From Bipolaris cookei (lineage: Eukaryota; Ascomycota; Dothideomycetes; Pleosporales; Pleosporaceae), in contig NRSV01000121.1 in assembly GCA_002286855.1 (NCBI GenBank), positions 1 to 47,169 of the forward strand: a stretch of 47,169 nucleotides of DNA, written 5' to 3'. The notes below the pieces were generated by a model. The model ran no database searches and had not been told where the DNA came from. It was given only the letters and a program-made list of their open reading frames with translations. Each line of letters starts with the position of its first letter. The first letter of the stretch is position 1. The position numbers and the translations under genes were made by a program. Of the stretch, positions 11,967 to 21,999 are shown one piece after another.

Positions 11967-13043
11967 ACGTGTTTTACAAGCGAGCGGTCCACCCCATCAA
12001 CTTTCTATACCTTACCAGCTTACAACAATCATGGCACCACCAATTCTATCTCAACATACCTCTAGTGAGGCTAATATATACCTTGCAATATCAGCTCTTA
12101 ATAAAGACCAAATCCAGAATGAGAGACGCGCTGCTGACATGTTTGAAGTCTCTCGGACAACGCTCCGCCGCCGACGCGCTGGGAAGCCTGCCCGACACGA
12201 TTGCCAGCCTAACTCAAAGAAGCTTACTAAGCTAGAAGAGCAGGTAATAGTCAATCATGTACTTGATCTAGATCTACGTGGATTTGCGCCTACCTACGCA
12301 GCTGTGCGCGATATGGCTGATAGACTGTTGGCTGCGCGCGGCGCTGGCCAGGTCGGCGTCCGCTGGTCGTGCAACTTTGTCAAGCGTACAGACAGTCTTA
12401 CGACGCGTTTCAATCGGGCGTACGATAGGCGGAGAGCTCTATGCGAAAATGCAGTCTTAACTAAGAGCTGGTTTGAGCTTATAGAGCAGACAAAGGCCAA
12501 GTACGGCATCTATGACGAGGACGTCTACAACTTTGACGAAGCCGGCTTTATGATGGGCAAGATCACGACTCAGCTTGTCGTCACAGCATCAGAGAGAAGA
12601 GGCAGGCCAAAGGCAGTTGAGCTAGGCAATCGTGAGTGGGTGACGTTTATCGCAGCGATCAACGCAGCTGGCTGATCACCAGCCTTGAGAGGGCTAATGA
12701 AGCAGCAACAAAGCGTAGGCAGCGTAAAAGAAAGCGGATACAGAAGCAAGGAATGCTAACTAAGGGAGTTGGAGAGGATCTACTCGCTCAGCGCAAGGCT
12801 GATCAGCAGATTGCTCATGAAGAGCGTCAGGGAGGGGAGCGATCAGGTGTTAGCCGCCAGGCTCTAGCGCGCTGTAGCAGGTGTAGAGAGACTAGCCACA
12901 ATTCGCGTACATGTAGAAAAGATACTTTAGATACTACTTAATGTATTCTATATATCTATATATTATACTATTACGTTGTTAAGATATACAGCTTTGAAGG
13001 TGGCTAAAGCTAGTAAGGTGGACCGCTCGCTTGTAAAACACGT
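11967..13043 (+). mobile_element. Deletion derivative of a second pogo-like element, 1077 bp
   Basis: Perfect 27-bp terminal inverted repeats (11967-11993 and 13017-13043, starting ACGTGTTTTACAAGCGAGCG) are flanked by TA at 11965-11966 and 13044-13045. The termini differ from those of the neighbouring 2.1-kb element, so it is another family. Only the two ends of a transposase gene remain, which makes the element non-autonomous. Its length fits a truncated relative of a full element of about 1.8-2 kb. Confidence 0.92.
12031..12941 (+). pseudogene. Internally deleted pogo-like transposase
   Basis: The frame from ATG 12031 keeps the N-terminal helix-turn-helix (FEVSRTTLRRRRAG), the CENP-B/Tc5-type segment and the start of the DDE core (YNFDEAGFMMG), then meets TGA at 12673-12675. 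The neighbouring frame carries the family C-terminus, with basic residues and a zinc knuckle (CSRCRETSHNSRTC), and ends at 12941. The second and third catalytic Asp regions are missing. The deletion junction must lie near 12660-12680, within or next to the INAAG motif. Confidence 0.88.
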
Positions 13044-13101
13044 TATGCCAGGATATATCGGCATGGGTTACAGCCGATGTATGTTGATATTCTACATATA
13101 A

Positions 13102-13510
13102 CAAGCACTTGCAGTGGTCATGTACAAAAGACAGTTGTAGAGAGCATTACACAAAACCATTATACACACAAGACACACAATGCACACATCAATTCACCGC
13201 ACCTACGCGTGCGACAAAACTGGCTAATTTGCCCTTCCTCAGAAGTCTCGTCTTGGTAGTGAGCATCAACTCACTCAATGAAGACCAAGCTCTTGCTGGA
13301 TATGTATGAAATTGCGGAAAATATCCGATTTTTTTCGTGTAATGCACACGGCTTGAAAAGAGCTTCTTGCTCATGGTGATATTAATCAAGGCTCCATGAA
13401 TAGCCAAACTGTTGTTCCATGCGAAGAAAAAATATTGAACATGAAATGCAACCTCATTATTATACAAAACATCATGCTTCTGATTCCAATAATCATGGCT
13501 CAATAATCAT
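13102..13510. other. Intergenic, nothing recognised
   Basis: The spacer contains CA-rich sequence near 13150-13190. It should hold the 3' end of the following minus-strand gene. Confidence 0.4.
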
Positions 13511-15504
13511 TCAAGTCCAGTGAACAAAAACGCCAGAAAACATGCTCGCAAAAACAAAGTCGGTCCACTTCCCACTCAGTAATGCATCTGCTGACGAAGC
13601 TGCGGTGTTGTCTTCCGTTTGGCTGGTCAAAGTCCTGCTCGGCTGACCGCATGTTACACCACTGCAAGCGGATCCGCCAGTAGTATTCTCAGCAGCCTCG
13701 GTCGCTGTGATGGATATTGAATCCTCGATAACTGCAACAGGGGTCTCTCCAGGCAGAAGCGAAATTTCCATACCATCAATCGTCGTCTCTCCACCTGGCA
13801 ACAGAGTGTCGCCGTTGGGAAGTAGCAGGCCGCTACTATATGCGGTTGGTATAAAGGAGAAGCCAGACGGAAGCGCATCAGGGGATATAGTTGTGCCTCC
13901 GAGTATTATCTCGTCTGTCGTCGTTGGGAGAGGGATCGTAGTAGTGCCGACGACCAAGCCAATATCGCCCCGTGAAACAGTTATGCTTCCGATGATGGTT
14001 GTTTCGCCAACGTCTAGCTCTGTAGCAAGCTCTCCCACAGGGATGGGTACTCCATTAATGTCGAGTGTGGAAGTGCTAGGAATGGATGTCTCCAGATGTA
14101 GCGGAATAGAACGCGTACCGTCTACTACGAGAAAAGAACTAGATTCGTCGAGGGAGATGGTATTAGTACCGATGATGTTAATCTGACCAGGCTGTAGTCC
14201 CGTCACTATGTCATTGATGTCCACAGTCGTACCGCCAATAACAACGGGTGTTGGGATGGTTGCTGGGGTCAGGGGCGCCAGTCCAATTGTTTTGGTACCA
14301 CCAACCACCACAAACCTGGCGGAGCTGTCAAAGGAAATTGACATGTCGTTGATAGTCGTTTGTTGGCCTGGATTGAATCTAGTCGTAGTTCCGCTTATTA
14401 CGATTTCGGACCGTGACGGGTCGATGACGATGGGACCGGCTCCTGGTAATGTGACGATCGGTGGGGGTGTGGCATCACTGGTAGTTTTGGGCCCTGGCGC
14501 ACCAGTAATGGTTGGTTTCACATCTACTTTAGAAACGGTCGGGTCTACTGGCATAACTTGCGGGGGTCCTTTTGGCGACTCCTGGGGCTGTGCTGGTGGG
14601 TTCTCAGACTGTACATGCGGGGGTCCAGGCTGGGCCGGGCTATATTTTGTGGTTCCTGGTGGAGTCTTTGATGTAGGCGCAATCTTAGACGATTGGCCGA
14701 TCTTTGTAGGGCTTGGTGGAGAGTCCAAACCTGGATTCGGCATACTGCATGTATGATTAATTTTTCGTATCATACAAATGGAACATCACTTACGCTGTCG
14801 GTGTCGGATGTTTGTCAAGGGTATGCGGAGTAAGGTAGTCATAGTCGAAGAGAGTTGAGACCGTGATTGCTGTCGCGGTTACGATCTCAGATGTTGGAGG
14901 AACGTATGGATGCACAGTATACGTGAGGGTTGATGTTATTGAACATAACTCTGTCGTAAACTTTGATACTGGATATGGTTTTGAATATGCGGAATATGTT
15001 GTGGAGCTATTAGAGGCTTTGTAATGACTTGGCGATGTTAGTAGACCTAAACTGTCTTTTTTTCTCATGTACGTACTCTTCAGTTGTGGGATTCTCGGTT
15101 GGAAAAGCTATCATTATCTTTTCGCTAGTTGTCATGGCTAGATCACCAAGAGTTTCATAACGGGTGGCTGTAGTACCATTTGGAAAGGGAGTGACATGCA
15201 TAAGTACTGTGAGTACTGCTGTTTCCGTCACAGTCTCTGTGATCTGCTGGTACGATGGCATGTATATTTCTGTGATAGTTTCTGTACATGGTTCTGTGGA
15301 TGTTGGGGGTGCCGTTATGTTGTGTAGGGTGTGTGGCGCCGTTGTCTTGTGTACAGCATACGGAGTTGTGATATTGTGTACAGTGTGGGTGAATGCCGCA
15401 CACACAGCTATTCGGAAGATGCTCGTTAGCTTCAGGTAAGTAGGAAGATTCTATATATTACCAATGAAGCATGAGTACACGAGTGGTATGAAAGCGCTCG
15501 CCAT
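13511..15504 (-). CDS. Secreted Ser/Thr-rich repeat protein, probable GPI-anchored wall protein
   Basis: Four exons (15504-15462, 15407-15077, 15027-14794, 14744-13511) give 613 residues. All three introns are 49-54 nt with GT...AG ends and consistent phases; CTAAC branch points are visible in the first two. The start ATG 15504 gives a hydrophobic signal peptide (MASAFIPLVYSCF...). Next comes a Thr/His-rich part with short repeats built on HTVHNITTP and HKTTAPHTL, then a Thr-rich region, a Pro-rich linker, and from about residue 290 four repeats of ~50 residues. Each repeat has a GGTT or GTT strand, a PG turn, an IIGxxxIS strand and a final VVxGTxxIxL. The C-terminus is short, Ser-rich and hydrophobic, as for a GPI signal. 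Role inferred: cell-wall or adhesin-like surface protein. No enzyme domain is seen. Confidence 0.8.
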
Positions 15505-16042
15505 TGTCACCGTTAGGCTAGAAGTTAGGCTCTGTAGCCATCAAAAATTGGAGTGGTAAAGAGGAGAGCGCCCAACAAGACGGAAACGAAAAGCAAGGAA
15601 GAAACATCATAAGATCAATGTGAGTGCTCCATTATGCGCAGCGAATCCCATCTCTGCTTTGTGTGTTGTCGCTCAGCCTCGAAGTTGGCCCCCAAAGCTG
15701 TGCTCTTGGCGCAGCCCCGGCGACGGGGCCATGATTGGATGGATGCATATGCATTGCCTCAATGAGGCAGGATGCAATAAGATTTGATTGCAAGCGTAGT
15801 TTAGGCATCCGATCTGCATGCTTTCTAACAGCAGGGATGCTCCCGTTAATGTCCACTCAGATACACTCCCGATGCAGGGCTTTGGGGGTGGCGTGGCTAC
15901 TGCTGTCTAGACTCAGCCCGCAGTCCTGATATCCCACTCCGTCAACCTTTGTGGACCTTCACAACTTCCATATTACTTATACACTTTCGAAGACACTCGA
16001 CCTCTGCGAGCGTGAGCGTTTCGCGAGGTGAGTAGCAGCCAG
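15505..16042. promoter_or_regulatory. Intergenic region between divergent surface-protein genes
   Basis: This spacer should contain both promoters. A small plus frame at 15849-15929 has a hydrophobic stretch (LGVAWLLLS) and could be a signal-peptide exon of the downstream gene, but I could not find a convincing splice join. Confidence 0.35.
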
Positions 16043-17680
16043 ATGGCGAAACCACTCCTCCTTGCGGGATCCGGACGCTGGTATGGAAACGATGGGAGTT
16101 GGTCAGGGTACTACGCTCCCCTAGGCTGTAAAAGACACTCACATACTCAGTGCGCTAACAACGACAGCTTCTCAGTCCAAGTAGGAACGCCGCCACAAAC
16201 GTTTGAAGTATTTCCATCTTTTCAGTCGCAGAACGTGTGGCTACCAATTGGGGAGGAGTGTATGCGACTCCAAGCCGATACGGGAGCGTGTGGTAGCTCT
16301 CGCGGTGCGGCACCGTTTCAACAAATTCCAAGTCCCGGCTTCCAGCCAAACATGTCTTCGTCCTGGCAGGCTATCGGTCTCTACGAACTGGGGCTTGAGA
16401 AAGTCCGCGGTATAACGGGTAATGGGTTTGTTGGGTTTGATGACGTCCAAGTAGAGGATATTTCGCTTGACAAATTTCCCGTCACTGCATACGCCTCGCC
16501 CGGCTTCTGGGTAGGGCAACTCGGCCTTTTGCCATTGTCGATAAACTACTCAGCAACCGTCAGTTCACCATCTTTTTTAGTCGCTCTAAGAGATGGGGGG
16601 CATATACCCAGCGTGGCGTATGGCTACCAAGCAGGCGCTTCGTATCGGGGTACCAAGGTGCCAGCAGGTCTGGTGCTTGGAGGTTACGACGGCTCGCGTG
16701 CGTCAAAACCACTCATTGTTAACATCAACGCCGACTTGAGCAAAGCGTTGACAGTTTCTATACACGACATTGTAGCGACTGGCACTTTAAACGGCACGCT
16801 GTCTCTGGTCAACAGCGAGCGAGTTCTCGCGCCTCTTGACTCCTCGGTTCCTGAACTATGGCTTCCCAAGTCGGTGTGCGATCGCTTTGAGTCTGCGTTT
16901 GGGTTGGAATACCATGAAGCATCTGGGCGTTATCTTCTGACAGACGCTCAGAGAGATCAACTCCGGTCAATGAACCCTGCTGTGACAATGACGATCGGCT
17001 CAGACTCATCCATATCCGGCAACAGTACCATCATTCAACTTCCATATGCCGCTTTCGACCTGCAGGCTAGTTTTCCAATTTTTGCAAACGAGACCAACTA
17101 TTTCCCAATTCGCCGGGCTGATAACGAGAGCCAATACGCAATCGGCAGAGCTTTTCTCCAGGAAGCATACATTGGGGTGGACTTTGAGTCTGGAACTTTC
17201 AACATCAGTGCGGCAAAATGGGATAAGCTGGACCCAGAAATCATTCCGATATTATCGGAAGAGAGCAAAGCAAAAACTGAGAAGACGAGTAGTTTGCCAA
17301 GTGGCGCAATAGCTGGGATAGTTGTCGGATGTGTAGTTGGAATAGCTTTGCTCATTGTAAGTGCATGGTTGATTGTGCGAAAAAGAAAGCGAAAGAATAT
17401 TACACAACACGACGCTGTCGAAACAGGGGCGATCAAGAAATCAAGGTACGAGATGCAGCCCCCTTCGGAACTGGAATCGACCTTTCTTAGAGTCTCCGAA
17501 CTTCCGGGGAAGCAGGGAAAAAGTGAGCTGTACGAAAGTAGGGCGGTGCCTGAGCTGGGCAATCGAGATTGTATATACGAAATGCCGGCAGAGCCTGTTC
17601 CTGGACTGCCGGTCAAGTATGATGAGGGCGCAGAGAAAAATCAAGCCGATGGGAGGAAACAAGAGAGGAGCGATCAATAG
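16043..17680 (+). CDS. Pepsin-fold (A1-like) membrane protein lacking catalytic aspartates
   Basis: Resembles fungal aspartic peptidase-like proteins. A 60-nt intron (16108-16167, GTACTA...GACAG, branch GCTAAC) restores the family motif NDGSWSGF-SVQVGTPPQ; without it a 20-residue insert breaks this motif. From ATG 16043 the spliced protein is 525 residues. Where A1 peptidases have DTG/S in the first lobe, this protein has EVFPSFQSQNVWLP. In the second lobe LDSSVPELWLP replaces the DTG motif. The protein is therefore probably not a peptidase. A single membrane segment (about 401-424, GIVVGCVVGIALLIVSAW) precedes RKRKRK and a ~100-residue cytoplasmic tail with several Tyr. No signal peptide is visible after this ATG, so an upstream exon may be missing. 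A surface sensor or binding protein is possible (inference). Confidence 0.75.
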   Translation: MAKPLLLAGSGRWYGNDGSWSGYYAPLGCKRHSHTQCANNDSFSVQVGTPPQTFEVFPSFQSQNVWLPIGEECMRLQADTGACGSSRGAAPFQQIPSPGFQPNMSSSWQAIGLYELGLEKVRGITGNGFVGFDDVQVEDISLDKFPVTAYASPGFWVGQLGLLPLSINYSATVSSPSFLVALRDGGHIPSVAYGYQAGASYRGTKVPAGLVLGGYDGSRASKPLIVNINADLSKALTVSIHDIVATGTLNGTLSLVNSERVLAPLDSSVPELWLPKSVCDRFESAFGLEYHEASGRYLLTDAQRDQLRSMNPAVTMTIGSDSSISGNSTIIQLPYAAFDLQASFPIFANETNYFPIRRADNESQYAIGRAFLQEAYIGVDFESGTFNISAAKWDKLDPEIIPILSEESKAKTEKTSSLPSGAIAGIVVGCVVGIALLIVSAWLIVRKRKRKNITQHDAVETGAIKKSRYEMQPPSELESTFLRVSELPGKQGKSELYESRAVPELGNRDCIYEMPAEPVPGLPVKYDEGAEKNQADGRKQERSDQ

Positions 17681-18133
17681 TGCAGTTAGGAGGGAAAAGA
17701 GACAGCAAAAAAACAGGCTAGTGCATTCTACATTCGAGCATGTTCGGAAGCATTATAAAATGCATTACGAACCACATTAATTATTGTAACCTATATACCC
17801 CACAAAGATGCATTACAAAACAGTAGACTAGCTGCATTTATAGCGAAACTACATCCTCCATTGCATATGCATCAACTCAGTCAGTGTCGTAGGTACTTCT
17901 ATCACGCAAAATGTTCAAAGTGCGTGCTCTCCCCCTTTCCTTGGGGTAACCAATGATTGCACTGCTAGTACTACAAAACTGGATAGCTTCTTCTTCCCCA
18001 AACAATCGCATCCCAATACAGGTAAGCACAAAAGGAAGAAGCAACCAGTCGCTTACTCGTTAGCGCGCTCGACTCACCTTCGCTTCAACCTTGTCTTCTC
18101 ACTCTTGCCTTTCCCTCCTCCTCACAATCCAAA
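17681..18133. other. Intergenic, nothing recognised
   Basis: Spacer between the surface-protein gene and the HET pseudogene, with pyrimidine-rich sequence shortly before 18134 that resembles a fungal promoter leader. Confidence 0.4.
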
Positions 18134-20246
18134 ATGGCAGATCGCGAAAATTCAGTTGCAGTACCTCATTCGCTCTGCGAATAGTGCAACAAGGTAGCTC
18201 ACAAACTGCGTCCATCTTTCTCCCAGAGCCTCGAGTGCGATCGCCTATTATTTCACTATTTCACTATCCAAATGTGGATGCGCTTTCCTATGGCATACTT
18301 CAGCAAAAATGCCATATCTGTTCAATACTCACAGGTTGAGTTTCCTAGAGTCAAAGCTCGGGCGACATAGAATCAGCTCTGAAAAAGTATGGACGGCCAA
18401 AAGACAACACGGGTGAGGGGCTTGGTACAATCATGAAGAATTCACCCCTGGGCTCAACGGAGCCGTAGCAAGTTTTTGATATCCTTGTGAGTTATGTGCG
18501 AGATGATCAGACGCTGGATGTGGTGTCTCGAGCATTATTGAACTACTTCAAGAATGGTTTGGGTAAGAGGGATATCTTGCCCAAGACGTTGACATGCTTT
18601 ACAGGATCACAAAACAGCTACGATGTGATAAAAAATGGTTGCGAACCTGCAACCAAGATCATCTAAAGTGCCTTAATGGCGCAATACAACGTGCTCCGAC
18701 AAGGCTGCTTGATCTTGGAGTACATAACACACAGGATGTCAGGCTCGTTGCTGGAGACACTGTTGGTGAAGCACCCTACGTAGTTTTGAGCTATTGTTGG
18801 GGCCTGATTCCTCAGCTTATGCTATTAGCAAATAACTATTCAAATTTCGAGGTCGAAGTACATTTTGGGTCACTTTCAAAGGTCGCGTAAGACGCAGACA
18901 CTGTCTATCGAGTCATGTCAGTGCGCTGCCTCTGGATAGACGCCATGTGTATCATTCAAGGCCCTGATGACGATTTTCAACGAGAATTATCGTGCATGGA
19001 AGGTGTTTACACGGATGCTCTATTAACAGTTACAGCGGCAGCATCCAAAGACACATCACGGGCATTCTTGCTCCCTCGCGGTCCGCTGTCATGGATCGAC
19101 TGCCAACTTCGCGAAAAGTACTCTGAGCAATATCGGGGCTATATTAAGGTCAATCCATACTGCAATCCCAGTGGAAACTTGCCAGGCACTTTTGCCCTAG
19201 ACGGTCGTGGCTGGTGTTTTCAAGAACAATTCCTCTCGCCAAGATCTATCTACTTTGGGGAAAGGGGGGTTCATTGAGATTACAGAAGATGCGTTGTATG
19301 CGAGCATGAAAATGACATGAAACGTAAAAACTTTGATGACAACACGCCCGAGCCGTCTCGCAAGGGCATGTACTTGGAGCTCACCCCACTGAGCGAGGAC
19401 TGGAGGGAGCCCGCTACGCACTACAAACTACGCGAGCTGCGGGGAAACGTGATATACCGGTACTTCGCGACGCAACTAACGCATCAATCAGATAGAGCCG
19501 CCACTCTAGCTGGTATCGCTTCCATGTTCGAAAACAAGTTTAGCATACATATTTCGTTTGGACTGTGGCTAGAAATCTTCCTGGATGAGCTTCTTTGGTT
19601 TCGCGACAGTCAAATAGAATGAGAAGCAGTCCGACATAACCTCGCGCCTTCGTGGGCTTAGGCCACTTTGAAAGATGCCTTATTATTTGGCGCAAATACG
19701 CTGCATTCTGGCGAAACGGATGAAGAGCATCATCTCATCGACTCTTTTTCTGCAACATTGGTGTCTATGCCTCGCACTACGGGATTCATACCTCTAAAAC
19801 ACAGTCTTGGTCATGAGATAGGGAACAGTTTCCGTCTCCACAGGCATTTGACCCGCTGTGTCCATCGTGTCGCCAAACCACGATTCGGTGAAGGAATCAT
19901 CGATCGCCTTGACCCTCTAAACTGCGATCCAGAAGCCCGCCGAGATGTTGGCACATGCTGCCCCGACACTAAAAATGAGGAAAAGGATTTGTTCTGCTTT
20001 TTGGTGAGGCGAGAACATCTGAGACCTCGAACTACTAACATGACAGAGCCGGTAGGTAGTGACACGTTGTAGGATCATCGCTTGGTTCTGTCACCATTGG
20101 AGGGATCACAGAATCGATTTAGAAGGACTGGCACTTGTACAGAAACCTTGAATGTTGCTCAAACCAACAAGGATGCAGCAGATACAACGCTGGACTCGAT
20201 GCGCGCTCACATCTTCACAGGCCCGCTGGACGAGCAAGAGATTTAG
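18134..20246 (+). pseudogene. HET-domain (heterokaryon incompatibility) pseudogene
   Basis: HET-domain proteins trigger cell death when genetically different hyphae fuse. ATG 18134 is followed by a stop after 16 codons (TAG 18182-18184). From about 18594 one frame runs to 20246 with the HET signature in order: YVVLSYCWG, RCLWIDAMCIIQ, MEGVYTDALLTVTAAASKD and RGWCFQEQFLSPRSIYFG. A C-terminal part with LAPSWA...ATL and LVLSPLEGSQNRFRR follows. In-frame stops are at 18888-18890 (TAA), 19275-19277 (TGA), 19620-19622 (TGA), 19659-19661 (TAG), 20070-20072 (TAG) and 20244-20246 (TAG). Two replace expected tryptophans of the family (TGG to TGA or TAG). No frameshift occurs after 18594. The N-terminal part before that is in other frames and harder to read. 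Confidence 0.88.
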
Positions 20247-20331
20247 GTTTTTTGAGCGAACGAAGAAATGGGCTGTGAGGGAGGATCACTGCCCGGCAAA
20301 GCGCGAGCGAAGTTATCAAGAAACACTTTGT

Positions 20332-21595
20332 TTAAGCCATCTCCAGCTCGATGAGGCAGTCAAGACTCTGTGGGTGTCGCCAAATTCCTGTCATCTTCAA
20401 GCCCGCACCCTCGTAAATTTTCCGATGTTCCTCCTCGGTCCGGTGGCGCGCTCCAAGAACGGCCATAAGCTCCCAGTCAAGAGACGCTACTTTTTGTTAG
20501 AACAACAAAAGCATGGGATGAGTCTTTGAACGACTTACTCTGCGCCCAATGCGCGCTCTGGCTCGGAACGACAAAGTCATTGACAAGAACCTTGGAGTAT
20601 CCCTTCTTCATTGCGGGGACGATAGCTTTCAAGATATCTGTGTTGACCTGGTCATTCCAGTCTTGGATAATGGAATGCAGATAATATGCACGAGCACCTT
20701 TGATCGGCTGCTCAGTCATGAAATCGTGAGCCATCTTGTCGGCGCCTGGACCGAGCTTCGCGAGCTGGACTATCTCGGGACGATCTTGTAGAAGCAGCAT
20801 GCCAGGTAGCTTTCCCTCGAAGGCTACGCGCAAACCTTCAACGTCGTGGCCAGAGCCGCCACCAATATCGACTAGGAATGGCTCGTCTTTGTCGGCTCCG
20901 TGGATCAGGCGTTCTTGAACAGGGTAGTAGTCTTTTTCAAACCACCGGGGTCGACCTTTACTCCACGAATCCATCATGCTAGCAAAGCGGCGTCCCATTT
21001 CGGGATGTTGCTCAAAATACTCAAAGTAATGGCTTCCCTTGCAGTTGTAGCAGTGCTGGAAGGGCGCATCAAGGCCAGAGTCGGGGCATTTCCAGTCGCG
21101 CTGCTCAAAGTACGATTTCATGCAGTTGTGCACGGGCTGCATGGTATCAGCAATGTACTTGATCGAGTCCTGGTAGGACTGCTGGGCAAAGGCAGTAGAG
21201 GTAGGTGTGTTGGCAAAGATGCCGGGCCCAGTCTCGCGGACGGTATGCATGGCAGCGAGATGGCGCAGCATGCGCCCGACTATGACGGGGTCAACATTGT
21301 TGTCGCACTTTTTTGCGATTTCATCGATGGAAGCGCCCGTGTCAGCGATATTCTGCATTGCCTGAAACATTTTGACTTCTGCAGCCATCCACAAGACGTT
21401 GAGATGGGCGGGTTGAGCCCACAGCAGGTCCAGCATGGTCTCTGAGGGGTGGCTGATCTCTGCAATGAGGCCTCTGCACGCATTCAGCAGCTGTTTGCGC
21501 GCCCCGGGGCTGCCATTACGGAAATCGTGGCTAAGAGTGGCGACATTGTCGAGGAGTGTAAGCGTAGCCTGTGACGGCGTCGGATCGGCAGCCAT
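20332..21595 (-). CDS. SAM-dependent O-methyltransferase (COMT-like, secondary metabolism type)
   Basis: Transfers a methyl group from S-adenosylmethionine to a hydroxyl of a small molecule, probably an aromatic polyketide or similar; substrate unknown. Two exons, 21595-20539 and 20486-20332, are joined over a 52-nt intron (GTAAGT...TAG, branch TTCTAAC) to give 403 residues, usual for the class. The N-terminal part is a helical dimerisation domain. The SAM-binding glycine motif LVDIGGGSGHD lies near residue 241, and LLQDRPEIV (motif II) and YYLHSIIQDWND (motif before the catalytic His region) follow. The second exon supplies the C-terminal RT-x-E-E-H...AGLKMTGIW segment. It diverges from a LaeA-like methyltransferase gene 404 bp away, so the two may be co-regulated. 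No other biosynthetic gene is in the window. Confidence 0.9.
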
Positions 21596-21999
21596 GGTAA
21601 CGCCTATTCAGTGCGGATGGAAATGATCTAGGAGAGGAGGGAACGCCCGTCGATGGTGTGTAACGAGTTGTTGGCCTCGGGACTCTTCCCCTCGCAACCC
21701 CTCGCCCAGGCGGATCTTTGCCGAGAAGGACGGGTTGTGGTGCATGCAGGCAGGCGATAGCGACGACGAGGATGCAGCAGGCGTCATGATATCCTAGGCC
21801 ACCACCGTTAGGACGTTCCTCGGTGCATCCTCAAACGTCTCCCTAGCCATCGCCGTCTTGCCGCAAGCTCACCAGCCTCTCCACCTGCCGCCCAGCTAGC
21901 CCCCTGCGCGGCCCGTTTTTTGTCACCGAGATTGCCTGTTTGGATCGTAGGCTATTACGGGTGCGCGCTGCAACAGTCCTCGATTAGCAGCCGTGTACC
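21596..21999. promoter_or_regulatory. Divergent promoter between two methyltransferase genes
   Basis: This 404-bp GC-rich spacer lies between the start codons of the O-methyltransferase (minus) and LaeA-like (plus) genes and must serve both. No factor-binding site is claimed. Confidence 0.6.

Larger units (their letters stand above)
9528..13101 (+). pseudogene. Host reading frame split by two pogo-like insertions
   Basis: Unrecognised protein. Three fragments (9528-9606, 11730-11964, 13044-13101) lie outside two transposons. With each element and one copy of its duplicated TA removed, they join into a single open frame of 123 codons ending at TAA 13099-13101. The joins are TCG-CCT-ACG at the first site and CAG-ACT-ATG at the second. 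The fragment starts right after TGA 9525-9527 and has no ATG, so the 5' end is lost or lies in an upstream exon. The translation looks protein-like (for example AEEAGLDLETITRSP and YFDVNGFGNII), but I cannot assign a family. Confidence 0.45.

Noticed and set aside
11636..12235. Plus-strand frame of 199 codons
   Set aside because: It starts inside one transposon terminus and ends in the next element. Only the part 11730-11964 belongs to the split host frame; the rest is chance.
13900..14450. Regularly spaced repeats considered as a CRISPR array
   Set aside because: Units are diverged, in frame, of ~150 bp and coding. The organism is a fungus, so CRISPR is not expected.
13707..14756. Two long plus-strand frames rich in Val, Thr and Gly
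   Set aside because: They are the antisense of the repeat-bearing cell-surface gene. Its repeated GTT/ACC codons create open frames on the opposite strand.
20900..21445. Plus-strand frame of 181 codons
   Set aside because: Antisense of the O-methyltransferase, whose catalytic motifs on the minus strand are clear.
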